From positions 1 through 46,915 of the forward strand of contig MDLC01000024.1 in NCBI GenBank assembly GCA_001723645.1: DNA of 46,915 nucleotides, given 5' to 3'. Shown here in pieces: positions 35,358 through 45,140 of the stretch (position 1 is the stretch's first letter; the number at the start of each line of letters is the position of its first letter). The notes under the pieces are model-generated. The model made no database searches. It saw only the letters and a list, made by a program, of their open reading frames with translations, and was not told the origin of the DNA. The stretch comes from Candidatus Endobugula sertula (lineage in GTDB: Bacteria; Pseudomonadota; Gammaproteobacteria; Pseudomonadales; Cellvibrionaceae). A program made the position numbers and the translations under genes.

Positions 35358-37130
35358 TTGTTAGTTAAGACTCCGGTTTTTTCTTATAGAAAATGCTTTG
35401 CACAACTATGTGATTTATTGTCGCCTTCGTTTGGTGATGAGGCAATTCGAAATCCTCAGTTATCGTTTTCTAATAAGCGCTCAACATTGATTGGTGTGTC
35501 GTTAATTTCAAATTTATTGTCATTAGCACTACCTATTATGACGCTACAAGTTTATGACCGTATTCTTGTTAATGAGAGTAAGGGTACATTGCAGATATTA
35601 ATTGCAGGCGTTGTAATTGCAGTCATGCTTGAGAGCGTTCTTAGACTTTGTCGGTCGTATGTTATTAATTGGGCTGGTGCTGTTTCCGAACACACATTGT
35701 TATGTAATACCATGCGTCATATGCTAGGGGCTGAACTGTCATCCATAGAAGGACAAACTATTAGTGAGCAACTACAACGTATTAACAGCATCAGTAAAAT
35801 CAGAGAGTTTACTAGTGGCCAGGCATTGATTACGTTAATTGATTTACCGTTTGTTATTCTTTTTTTGATATTAATTGCTTATTTAGCGGGGTTATTGGTT
35901 TTTGTTCCAATTATATTATTGCTTTTGTTTGGAGTTGTTGCTTGGTATCTTGGAATCCAACTTAAGAATGCGCTCGTTCAACAAGAAGCAGCTACTGAGT
36001 CGCGGATGGGCTTTGTGATTGAAAGCTTAAATGGCATTCACACATTAAAATCAATGGGATTGGAAAGGCTATTTCAAAGGCACTACGAGCAGTTACAGTA
36101 CAATTCTAGTCTGTCCAGCTATCAAGTCGCTAAACAAAGTAATATTGCTGCCAATTGTGGTGCTCTATTTACTCAAGCCATGATGATCTCTATAGTTTTC
36201 ATTGGTGCACCAATGACTATGAATGGTGAACTCACCATGGGGACGTTGATTGCCTGTGTATTACTCTCTGGAAGAATTATGAGCCCAGTGCAAAAAGCAT
36301 TAAGTATTTGGACTCGATTTCAAGACTTTCAATTATCTAAAAAAGAAATTCAATCAACATTTTTATTGCCTTCTTTAAAGAGGGTTAATGAAGATGAATT
36401 GGGCGAAAAAGATGGGCAGTTGAATATTAAGAATATGTCATTTTCTTATGGTGAATATGAATCCATTTTATTCGATGATATTAGCTTAAATCTCCATAGA
36501 GGAGAAAGTATTTCTATTTCTGGTGATCATAGTTGTGGTAAAATGACTTTGCTCAAACTTATCTCAGGGTTGTATAGCCCTACATCGGGGGATATTTTAG
36601 TTAATAACGCACCAGCGACTTCCTATCCAGCTAGAGAATTGATCCAGCATGTAGGTTATATGGCAATGGAGGGGACTATTTTTAAAGGAACTATTATGCA
36701 AAACCTCACCGCCTTTGATGAAATCTCAATGAAAAAGGTCAATGAAATAATAGACCTACTTGGTATTCAAGGAGATATTTCTCGCTTACCAGAGGGGTTT
36801 GATACTAAATTAGAAGGCGGAACAGCAGACCCTATACCTCCAGGATTAAAACAACGTATCGCTATTGCTCGGGTACTGGCCTCAAAGCCAAGAATTTTAC
36901 TATTTGATAACGCAGACAGAGCATTAGATCAGTATGGTTACAACCAATTGTATCGCTTATTAGCTCGTTTAAAAGGCAAAGTAACAATGATATTGGTGAG
37001 TGATGATCGTAATATTCTTCGTTTAGCTCAAAAGGAATATGTATTAGAGGATGGGCATTTAGTTGAACGACGATTTTCTGATCGTAGTAAGCAGCATGAT
37101 GTACTACCCTATCAGGAGCTTCGATTATGA
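35358..37130 (+). CDS. Type I secretion ABC transporter with a degenerate ATPase domain
   Basis: The 590-residue half-transporter has an ABC membrane domain at about residues 50-330 (RSTLIGVSLISNLLSLALPIMTLQVYDRIL is the classic start of T1SS permeases) and an ATPase domain from about residue 350. The ATPase motifs are altered. Walker A near residue 389 reads GDHSCGKMT instead of GxxGxGK[ST]; the signature near 492 is IPPGL in place of LSGGQ; Walker B is ILLFDN, with Asn at the catalytic Glu position. It is therefore probably unable to hydrolyse ATP alone and may be the passive half of a heterodimer with the next gene. It starts with TTG at 35358, nine bases after GGAGG, and its stop overlaps the next ATG (ATGA). 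Confidence 0.88.
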   Translation: MLVKTPVFSYRKCFAQLCDLLSPSFGDEAIRNPQLSFSNKRSTLIGVSLISNLLSLALPIMTLQVYDRILVNESKGTLQILIAGVVIAVMLESVLRLCRSYVINWAGAVSEHTLLCNTMRHMLGAELSSIEGQTISEQLQRINSISKIREFTSGQALITLIDLPFVILFLILIAYLAGLLVFVPIILLLLFGVVAWYLGIQLKNALVQQEAATESRMGFVIESLNGIHTLKSMGLERLFQRHYEQLQYNSSLSSYQVAKQSNIAANCGALFTQAMMISIVFIGAPMTMNGELTMGTLIACVLLSGRIMSPVQKALSIWTRFQDFQLSKKEIQSTFLLPSLKRVNEDELGEKDGQLNIKNMSFSYGEYESILFDDISLNLHRGESISISGDHSCGKMTLLKLISGLYSPTSGDILVNNAPATSYPARELIQHVGYMAMEGTIFKGTIMQNLTAFDEISMKKVNEIIDLLGIQGDISRLPEGFDTKLEGGTADPIPPGLKQRIAIARVLASKPRILLFDNADRALDQYGYNQLYRLLARLKGKVTMILVSDDRNILRLAQKEYVLEDGHLVERRFSDRSKQHDVLPYQELRL

Positions 37131-39350
37131 ACATGGCTGTTGCGAGTGACTTATTTATCGAGGAAGACAGTGTTGGTGATATGCTGGCTTATCTGCGTAA
37201 GTCCAATTGGTTGGCAAAAAAGGGGGATGGTTCAGAATACTCTGCATGCTTGGCGGCATTAATGGTGTCTCTTAATACAACAATGGACCCCACATCAATT
37301 TGCGAAGCGTTACCCCAAAAAGATAGTTCCTTTGATTTAATCGATGTCCTGAATAGCTTATCACATCTTAACTATATTGGACGCTCCATCACATTAAGGG
37401 TTTGTGACTTGGATGAGCGCTTGTTGCCTTGTTTATTTATTCCTAGGAATGCAGAGAACCAACCTTCAGTTGTCATGAATAAATGTAAATATGGCAACGA
37501 AGGTCACCAAACTGAACAGTTTTCTATTTTTTATGGAGAGTCTGAATCCTCAGATAATATAGATATTTCAGAAACAAAATATGTAGGTACAGCATATTTT
37601 TTCACAAAAGAAGAAGATCTTGAACAAGATGTCTCAGAAGATAATCGAGCAACATCAGGATTTTCTTGGTTTCGGGCCTTGCTTGAAAGGTTCCGCGGTC
37701 TTTTTTGGCAAGTATTTACAGTGAGTGTGATACTAAATATTGTTGCCTTAGGTGCTCCTTTATTTATCATGTTAGTTTACGATAAAGTGATTAGTGCTCA
37801 TTCACCAGAGATATTAACACCACTTATGGTTGGGGCTGTTCTAGCCTTAGGGTGTGAAGCTATATTACGCAAGTTACGATTACAAAGTTTAGTTTGGTTT
37901 GGTGCTCGTTTGGATAATATTGTTAGTAATAAAATCTTTGAGCAGCTTTCTTTTATGCCACCTATATTTACAGAGCGAGCTTCTGTTGCATCACAAATGG
38001 CAAGATTAAGAGCTTTTGAGTCCGTGCGTGATTTTTTTAGTGGTTCTCTTTTTCTTGCACTTATAGAACTTCCTTTTACTTTGCTTATTATTGGTGCTAT
38101 TGCAATAATTGGTGGTTATGTTGCGTTAATTCCAATTACCACAGCATTATTTTACTTAATATTATTATTTTGGATGCGGCCTAAGCTAAAAATAGAAATT
38201 AGGCAAAGTGCAAAAGCCGCACTTTTGCGGCAACAGATGGCATTTGAAAGTTTTGAAAAAATGCATGGCCTACGTGTTAATGGATTAACTAGTGTTTGGT
38301 TTAAACAATTTAGAAATTTGTCAGGGAAAGCCTCCCTGATTGGTTTCAGGGCTTCTTTTATTGCATCAATCATAGAATCTGTTGCGTACTTCATTTTTAT
38401 TTTATCTGGTATGCTAACAGTTGCTCTAAGTATTGAAAGGATTTGGGTTGGTGAGATGTCAACGGGAGCTATGATAGCCTGCATGATATTAGTGTGGCGA
38501 GTGCTAGGGCCTTTTCAAATATTATGTAATTCATTGCCGCGTTTTGAACAGCTTAATAATGCCATTGAACAGGTGAATCGTTTGATGGACATAAAAACAG
38601 AGCAAGCTGAAGAGCAAAAAGGCTCGCATATTGATAAGCTTGTTGGTGAAATCACCTTTTCTAAAGTAGGCTTGCGTTACACAAAAAACAGTGATCCTGT
38701 TTTTGCAGGTTTAAATTTTGATGCTAAACCAGGGCAGTTAGTTGTTATCACCGGAGGCAATGGCTCTGGCAAATCAACGATTCTCAAATTGGTGAACGGC
38801 TTGTATCGGCCACAGGCAGGCTCGATAAGAGTAGATGGCTTAGACATTCGGCAATTAGATAGTATTGAATTGAGAAAAAAATTGCATATGTCCCGCAAAT
38901 TCCTAACTTTTTTCGAGGCACTATTGCTGAAAACTTACGTTTTTCTGACCCTTTAGCTTGTGACGAAATATTAAAAGTATCCTTGAATCAAGTAGATGCT
39001 TGGGATGATATTTGTGCCTTGCCTGATGGCATGAACACTATAATAGGTAAAGGCTCAAATCAGCTACCCGCGAGCCTTGCTTACAGACTTAATTTAGCCC
39101 GAGCGTATATTAAAAACACACGATTAATGTTATTTGATGAACTACCCTATGCGCTATAAATAGCCATGCTGGAGATGCTTTTCACGATATGATAATGCAG
39201 TGGAAGGGGCACCGAACTATTCTGATGGTAACTCATAGGGAGGATTATATTAAATTATCTGATATCGCTATTTTGCTGCGCAGCGGTGCATCGCCATTAG
39301 TTGGTGACCCCCAAAATATTATTCATACCATTAATCAGAGTAATGAATAA
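37127..39350 (+). pseudogene. Second type I secretion ABC transporter, LapB-like, with two frameshifts in the ATPase domain
   Basis: The N-terminal 150 residues look like a C39 peptidase-like domain without its catalytic Cys. The membrane domain follows (FWQVFTVSVILNIVALGAPLFIMLVYDKVI). Walker A near residue 541 is a good GGNGSGKST. The frame then slips at a run of seven A near 38880, where eight A would give LRKKIAYVPQIPNFFRGTIA, and again near 39155, where two extra bases lead to TAA at 39157-39159. Repaired, the protein has about 740 residues and ends at a TAA overlapping the hlyD-like ATG as TAATG, which supports the repair. The repaired signature is LPASL, not LSGGQ; Walker B LMLFDE keeps its Glu, but the following PTSALD is replaced by LPYALN. 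As written the product stops at 38956, soon after Walker A. Confidence 0.85.
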
Positions 39351-40765
39351 TGAAGAAAATAAAATTTTTACTGAATAATAAGTTATCAATAAAAAATCAA
39401 TTATATAATTTTTTCGACAAGAAAATTATTGTTCAAGGCGAGCAAGAGCAACTAAGGTATTTACCTCAGTCAGTTAAACTTGAAGAGTCAGCAAACCCAC
39501 ATATTATTCGTTTAACAATGATTGCTATTAGTGTAACCGTGCTGATTTTTGTTCTATGGGCTGCAGTTACCAATATCAATGAAGTCACCAATATTAAAGG
39601 TGATGTTGTTCCTAGAGGTCTTTCTCAAGTTGTTCAACATTTAGATGGCGGAATTGTTACTGATATTATGGTAGGAGAAGGTGATAATGTTGTAGCAGGG
39701 CAAATATTACTTAAAATAAATGATGGCGGAGCAGCAGAAGATTTAGCCGAGATAATGGCAAGTCAGAAAGCATTGGTAGAAAAAGAAAGCCGATTAAAGT
39801 CTTTTCTATATGGAACTAAAGTGACTTTCGATAATGATAAGTTTAAGCTGTTAAATAGTGAGGAAAAAGAGAACTATATTGCTTTTCAAAAGAATATACT
39901 GAAAAGCATGAACAATAAAAAAAATAAAGAAAAAAAAGTGGTTTTAAATCAATATAAGCAAGCAGTAAATGAAGTTGAAATATTTTTTGCTGAAAGAGAA
40001 AAAATTTCTCAAAGCTTAAAATATACTAAAGAAGCGTTAGTCTTACATGAACAGTTAGAAGATAAAGGTTATACGTCTAAAATAAGTATTATTGAGTACA
40101 AGCAAAAGGTTGCTGAGTATACAGGGGAAATACGAGAAATTAATAGAAGGATTGTTAAAGCAAGAAGTGCTATTGATGAATTTAAGCAACGATTAGAGTC
40201 ATTAGATGCGGATTATATAGAGAGGGTTTATCAAGATTTAGAAAAAACCAATATAGAGATCTTGCGGAATAAAGAAATCATTTTGAAATTAAAGAGAAAA
40301 GTTTCACGCTTAGAAGTTAAATCTCCAGTCGATGGAGTTATAAAGGGATTAAAAGTAAATACTATAGGTAGTGTTATTAAACCTGGAGAAAAATTAATGG
40401 AAATTTTACCATCAAATACTCAATTGGTTGTTGATGGAAAACTTTCTCCTCAAGACGTTGGTCATGTTCATATAGGTCAACCAGTACAAATTAAGCTAAG
40501 CTCATACGATTTTTCTCGATATGGAACCATTGAAGGGGTTTTAGATTTTATTTCAGCGACGACTTTTATAGACGATAAAAATCAAGCTTACTATCAGGTT
40601 CGTATTGTGTTATCTAAACAATATATAGGAAAATCTTCCAATGAATATTCAATTCTACCTGGAATGACAGTAGAAGGGGATATTATCACGGGGAAAAAAA
40701 CAATATTGTCTTATTTGTTTAAGCCTATACATTTATCACTTAAAACCGCACTAACTGAACGCTAA
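39350..40765 (+). CDS. HlyD-family membrane fusion protein (type I secretion adaptor)
   Basis: The 471-residue protein has a cytoplasmic start, one membrane helix near residues 55-75 (LTMIAISVTVLIFVLWAAV), then the adaptor opening GDVVPRGLSQVVQHLDGGIVTDIMV, where the lipoyl-like half is recognisable. A long coiled-coil hairpin of Lys/Glu-rich helices covers about residues 125-310. The second lipoyl half (VKSPVDGVIKGLKVNTIGSVIKPGEKLMEILP) and a beta-barrel part close it. It links the inner-membrane ABC pair to a TolC-type channel, which is not encoded in the window. Its ATG overlaps the repaired end of the ABC gene. Confidence 0.93.
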   Translation: MKKIKFLLNNKLSIKNQLYNFFDKKIIVQGEQEQLRYLPQSVKLEESANPHIIRLTMIAISVTVLIFVLWAAVTNINEVTNIKGDVVPRGLSQVVQHLDGGIVTDIMVGEGDNVVAGQILLKINDGGAAEDLAEIMASQKALVEKESRLKSFLYGTKVTFDNDKFKLLNSEEKENYIAFQKNILKSMNNKKNKEKKVVLNQYKQAVNEVEIFFAEREKISQSLKYTKEALVLHEQLEDKGYTSKISIIEYKQKVAEYTGEIREINRRIVKARSAIDEFKQRLESLDADYIERVYQDLEKTNIEILRNKEIILKLKRKVSRLEVKSPVDGVIKGLKVNTIGSVIKPGEKLMEILPSNTQLVVDGKLSPQDVGHVHIGQPVQIKLSSYDFSRYGTIEGVLDFISATTFIDDKNQAYYQVRIVLSKQYIGKSSNEYSILPGMTVEGDIITGKKTILSYLFKPIHLSLKTALTER

Positions 40766-40780
40766 CAGAGGAAAATTATT

Positions 40781-41695
40781 ATGTCTAATGAGGTGGCGAG
40801 AACATTGATTGTCGATGATGATCGAGCAATGTTGATGATACTACAGGAACGAGTAGAAAGTTTGGGCCATAAAACGCTAATAGCAAGTAATGGGCAAGAA
40901 GCATGGGATCTTATTGTTCAATCTGGCACTAACGTAGATATTGTTGTTATTGATAGAGAAATGCCAAAAATGAATGGACTGCAGTTTGTTGAAAAAATAA
41001 AAAATAATCGAGACCTAAAAAATATTCCAGTCATTATGCAAACTGGATCAGATAAGCCAGAGCAAATAAAGGAAGGGATAGATGCAGGTGTTTACTACTA
41101 TTTAACAAAGCCAATCGATGAAAATATTTTGGAGTCTGTTTTATCTGCTGCTGTTAGAGAATCTGAGCAGCAAAAAATATTATCAGGAGAGATGAGTCAG
41201 CATAAAAAAAGCTTTTCTTTGATTAATAGTTGTCGGTTTTTTATATGTGATCTATTGGAGGCCGAGAGTTTAACATGTTTTGTAGCAAATTGCTTTCCAG
41301 ACCCTGAAAAAGTTGTCCCCGGAATCGCAGAATTGCTAATCAATTCTATAGAGCATGGGAACTTAGCTATAGGCTACGAGGAAAAAACATGGCTTATAAA
41401 AGAAGGAACTTGGAGAGAAGAGGTACTGAGGCGGTCTTTGTTACCTGAACATCAGGGTAAAAAAGTAGAAGTAATATTTAAAAATAAAAGTGATGAATAT
41501 AGCCTTAAAATAATTGATAGTGGCAGAGGGTTTAATTGGAAAAACTATATGGATGTTGACCCTTCGAGAGCAATGGATAATCATGGGCGAGGAATTGCTC
41601 AAGCGAACGCAATAAGTTTTGATAAGTTGATTTATAATGATGCTGGGAACGAAGTAACGGCGATAATTAACTCTGATAGCGATATAGAGTGGTGA
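40781..41695 (+). CDS. Response regulator with a C-terminal HATPase domain
   Basis: The 304-residue protein begins with a receiver domain: LIVDDDRAMLMIL, the phosphorylation site Asp58 in VVIDREMPKMNG, Thr in MQTGSD and Lys in YLTKPID. Instead of a DNA-binding domain it carries, from about residue 165, an HATPase_c domain of the RsbW-like kind: GIAELLINSIEHGNLAIGYE (N box), IIDSGRGFNWKN (G1 box) and HGRGIAQANAI (G2). No His kinase dimerisation domain is seen. Such receiver-HATPase proteins can act as anti-sigma or serine kinases under phosphorelay control. A partner STAS or sigma protein is not in the window. It follows the adaptor gene by 15 bases, so it belongs to the same operon. Confidence 0.87.
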   Translation: MSNEVARTLIVDDDRAMLMILQERVESLGHKTLIASNGQEAWDLIVQSGTNVDIVVIDREMPKMNGLQFVEKIKNNRDLKNIPVIMQTGSDKPEQIKEGIDAGVYYYLTKPIDENILESVLSAAVRESEQQKILSGEMSQHKKSFSLINSCRFFICDLLEAESLTCFVANCFPDPEKVVPGIAELLINSIEHGNLAIGYEEKTWLIKEGTWREEVLRRSLLPEHQGKKVEVIFKNKSDEYSLKIIDSGRGFNWKNYMDVDPSRAMDNHGRGIAQANAISFDKLIYNDAGNEVTAIINSDSDIEW

Positions 41696-41792
41696 TTTCA
41701 TATTACCTTCTTAAAATATTAACGTATTGCTTTAATGTGACAATTTATAAAACAATATAGATATTTTTAAATGAAATATGGAGGATCAAATA

Positions 41793-42155
41793 GTGACTGA
41801 AAATAGTATAGATATCTGTGAAATAGATAACGAAATGTATAGTGAAACAAAAGCAATATTAAAGGCAAAGTTTTCTACTATAGTTGACGAATATATAGAA
41901 GATAGTTCAAAGTATATTGAAAATATTAAACAAAGTGTGATATCTAAAAATGCAATAATTGTTGCGGAAAATGCACATCCATTAAAATCTTCAAGTTATA
42001 GTTTTGGTTTGAATGGCTTGGGGAAAGTGGCCGAAATTATAGAGCATACAGCAAAAAATTCATTAGATGATTCTTGGGTTGAAGAAGTTTCTGACTTATT
42101 ACCAAAAATTGATGCTGCATTTGAGTTTGTATGTGAAAGAATAAAAAGCTTATAG
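41793..42155 (+). CDS. Free-standing HPt phosphotransfer protein
   Basis: The protein of about 120 residues is an all-helical HPt domain with the motif ENAHPLKSSSYSFGLNGL; His62 would accept the phosphate. I choose GTG at 41793 over an ATG at 41778, because GGAGG (41780-41784) lies 8 bases before the GTG and would be inside the coding region otherwise. It lies between the receiver-HATPase gene and the hybrid kinase on the same strand, so it is the obvious carrier between them. Confidence 0.85.
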   Translation: MTENSIDICEIDNEMYSETKAILKAKFSTIVDEYIEDSSKYIENIKQSVISKNAIIVAENAHPLKSSSYSFGLNGLGKVAEIIEHTAKNSLDDSWVEEVSDLLPKIDAAFEFVCERIKSL

Positions 42156-42171
42156 TCAGAATATTCAGCAT

Positions 42172-45024
42172 ATGAATAAAAAAATATCATCGCTAGAAAA
42201 TAGCGGAGAAAAGCAGGAAGCAAAGTATATTAACAGTATTGTTAGTTCTGTGAATAGGCGCTATTTTCTTGGCTTTATTATTATTGTTTGTATTTATTAT
42301 TTTTCTTTTGATTCTGTCTCAAGAATTATCAAACAAGAAAATAAAAGTGTAGTTTTGATTAATATGCTTAGCCAGCAACGATTTAACATAGGAGAGGTTT
42401 TAAACGGGGCTAATCGTTTACTAAGAGAGGGTGATAATTTTAATATTTATAAAATACGTGGTTATATTAAAGATAAATCTCAAGAAATCAATGTGTTGCA
42501 ACAACAAATTAAAACCTATATTTCGAAAAATGGAGTTGGTGATTATCTGGAGGATGATGTTTATCACTTATATTTTAGTGGTGATTTATCACTTGACAAA
42601 GATATACAGCAATATATTTATCAAGGAGTAAAAGTATCCCAGATATCTTCGGATAATTTTTCATATGAAAATCATGATTTTTTTGAGTTAAACAAGAAAT
42701 ATAATAGCTTAAGTATTAAATTAACAGATTTCATTAATTTATTGGACAATAATAATATTTTAGTAAGGCTGGATGACCTTGAAGGAATTTTAATACTCTG
42801 TTTGATTTTGATATTTCTCATTAAATTTTTTATTATTGTATATCCAGTGAATCGCCAATTGTCAAAAGGTTATAAAGACGTATATAGAGCAAACAGGGCA
42901 AAAAATGAATTTTTATCAAGTATGAGCCATGAAATAAGAACACCAATGAATGGAATTATTGGTAATGCTGAAAACCTTATGGCGATGGATATTAATGATA
43001 AGCAAAAAAAATATACATCAACTATTTTAGATTCTGCAGAAAATCTTCTTAAACTAATTAATGATGTTTTAGATTATTCAAAAATGAAATCCGGGTCCCT
43101 GTCTTTAGATTGTCGTTCATTTAATATGGAAGTGCTTGCTAAAGAGGTTATACAGTTATCAACTACGCGTGCTCAAGATAAAAAAATAGAGCTTATTCTT
43201 CGTTACGTTCCAGGAACACCACAATTTATGGTTGGTGATCCTACTAGAATTAGGCAAGTGTTAATAAATGTTATTGAAAATGCTATTAAGTTCACTTCGC
43301 AAGGTTATGTATCCTTGACTATAGATATAGAAAAAGAGAAAAAATTTACTATAGAAGACGATAAATCAGAAAAAACATATATAAATATAACGGTAAAAGA
43401 TACAGGAATTGGTATACCCAAAGAAAAAATACACGTTATTTTTGAAAAGTTTTCACAGGTGGATTCATCAAGTACTCGTTATTATGAAGGAATTGGTATT
43501 GGTTTATCTATATGTAAAGTCGCGATAGAAATGATGGGCGGAAGTATTGAAGTTGACAGTATAGAAGGTAAAGGGTCAACTTTTTTACTTTCTATTCCTC
43601 TTGGGATTGATGATAATGCTCATGAGAGTATTTCCACACCCGATATATTGGAAGGTTTAAAGGTCATTGTGGTCGATGACTTAGAAATCAATAGAGATTT
43701 ATTAAAAGAGCAGTTAGATCTTGCTGGAATAAACTGCGTAGCATTTTCCTCAGGTCCAGAAGCTTTGAAAGAGCTAAAATTAGCGGCTAAACAAGAGGAA
43801 CCCTATGATCTTGCGATATTAGATTATATGATGCCTGAGATGGATGGGGGAGCATTAACTGCTGCTATAAAATCCACTGAATCCGTATCAGATATTCCTA
43901 TTGTCATACTTTCATCCATGGGAGAGCAGGAATATATTAATCAATTAACCGATGCCGGCGTTTCTGCCATATTATCTAAACCTGTAAGAAATGAAAAATT
44001 ACTACAGATATTAGTTACAGTATGGGAATCAAAAAAAGACGGTAATTCTTCAAAATTGGTTGCTTTAGATAACGCAATAATATCAAATAATTCTGGCCAA
44101 GGTTTAGATTTCGATGATATTGATAAAAAACTTAATCATAGTCATGTTTTACTAGTGGAGGACAATAGAATTAACTGTGCCCTTGCTGAAGAAATGTTGT
44201 TAGAAAAAGGCATTACAGTGACTTGTGCTGAAAATGGTCAGGCTGCTGTAGAAGCAATCCGTGACGACCATAGTATTGATCTTATATTAATGGATTGTAT
44301 GATGCCAGTTATGGATGGTTTTTCAGCGGCAGAAAATATTAGAAAACTACCACACCTTATTGGTCGCCAATTACCCATTATTGCATTAACGGCTAATGTT
44401 ATGAAAGGAGATAAAGAGAAATGTTTAAAGGCAGGAATGGACGATTATCTTTCTAAGCCGGTAAGAAGACAAGAGCTTTATCCTATGCTTTCGAAATGGT
44501 TAGACGAAAAAACGGGTGAAGATATCTTGGTAAATAGTGATATTGTAGATGTTTCTGTTAAAAAGGAAAATGTTACATCTGATGTGCCTAAAAAACATGG
44601 TCATGGAGAAAATAATACGAATCTATTTGAGTCAACATTATTGCCGGATGATTTTGATATGGAGGCTTTTATGGCAGCCAGGAAAACAATGAAAAAGAAA
44701 TTCCCACTGATGATACAATTTTTTATGGAAGATACAGAAAAATATATTACTCAAATAGAGCTAGGTATTGATGAGGTTGATCCAGGGCAAATCATTACTC
44801 CTGCCCACACGATTAAATCCTCTAGTAAGCAAATTGGTGCTACAACGCTTTCTGAATATGCAAAAAAGATAGAATTTTTAGCTAAAGGCATGGATGGTGA
44901 CACCATTGATAAAGAAAAAATAGATGATATTTCCCCTATTCTTAATAATATTAAGTCCGAGTTTGTTAAAGTAAATATCTTTCTTGCTGATATATTAAAT
45001 AATGAATTGAGTCATGAAAATTAA
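42172..45024 (+). CDS. Hybrid sensor histidine kinase (HisKA-HATPase-REC-REC-HPt)
   Basis: The 950-residue inner-membrane protein has one helix near residues 28-45 (YFLGFIIIVCIYYFSF), a sensor region of about 160 residues likely in the periplasm, and a second helix near 207-228. HisKA follows with SMSHEIRTPMNGIIG, where His253 is the autophosphorylation site. HATPase boxes are NVIENAIKFTSQG, VKDTGIGIPKEKI and GIGLSICK. Receiver one has Asp551 (ILDYMMPEMDGG), receiver two Asp708 (LMDCMMPVMDGF), and the C-terminal HPt has His879 (PAHTIKSSS). This is the layout of BarA/TorS-type phosphorelay kinases, with one extra receiver. It starts 16 bases after the HPt gene. The base composition is visibly more AT-rich than the APE operon. 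Confidence 0.93.
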   Translation: MNKKISSLENSGEKQEAKYINSIVSSVNRRYFLGFIIIVCIYYFSFDSVSRIIKQENKSVVLINMLSQQRFNIGEVLNGANRLLREGDNFNIYKIRGYIKDKSQEINVLQQQIKTYISKNGVGDYLEDDVYHLYFSGDLSLDKDIQQYIYQGVKVSQISSDNFSYENHDFFELNKKYNSLSIKLTDFINLLDNNNILVRLDDLEGILILCLILIFLIKFFIIVYPVNRQLSKGYKDVYRANRAKNEFLSSMSHEIRTPMNGIIGNAENLMAMDINDKQKKYTSTILDSAENLLKLINDVLDYSKMKSGSLSLDCRSFNMEVLAKEVIQLSTTRAQDKKIELILRYVPGTPQFMVGDPTRIRQVLINVIENAIKFTSQGYVSLTIDIEKEKKFTIEDDKSEKTYINITVKDTGIGIPKEKIHVIFEKFSQVDSSSTRYYEGIGIGLSICKVAIEMMGGSIEVDSIEGKGSTFLLSIPLGIDDNAHESISTPDILEGLKVIVVDDLEINRDLLKEQLDLAGINCVAFSSGPEALKELKLAAKQEEPYDLAILDYMMPEMDGGALTAAIKSTESVSDIPIVILSSMGEQEYINQLTDAGVSAILSKPVRNEKLLQILVTVWESKKDGNSSKLVALDNAIISNNSGQGLDFDDIDKKLNHSHVLLVEDNRINCALAEEMLLEKGITVTCAENGQAAVEAIRDDHSIDLILMDCMMPVMDGFSAAENIRKLPHLIGRQLPIIALTANVMKGDKEKCLKAGMDDYLSKPVRRQELYPMLSKWLDEKTGEDILVNSDIVDVSVKKENVTSDVPKKHGHGENNTNLFESTLLPDDFDMEAFMAARKTMKKKFPLMIQFFMEDTEKYITQIELGIDEVDPGQIITPAHTIKSSSKQIGATTLSEYAKKIEFLAKGMDGDTIDKEKIDDISPILNNIKSEFVKVNIFLADILNNELSHEN

Positions 45025-45140
45025 AGAGTTGTAAAGTGGTATAATCGAGTCTATGACATATAGCGTATAATATGTGTGATTGTAAATGTTTTAGTTATTC
45101 AATCAACCCTGTTATTAAATGTGATAGAAATGTTTTTTTC
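45025..45140. other. Convergent spacer between the two signalling genes
   Basis: It is 116 bases, very AT-rich, with two TATAAT-like stretches but no gene and no clear hairpin terminator. Confidence 0.4.

Noticed and set aside
39157-39159. Programmed frameshifting as an explanation for the second ABC gene
   Set aside because: Two separate shifts are needed, of opposite sign, and only one is at a homopolymer; no slippery-site plus pseudoknot arrangement is evident. Decay or sequencing error is simpler.
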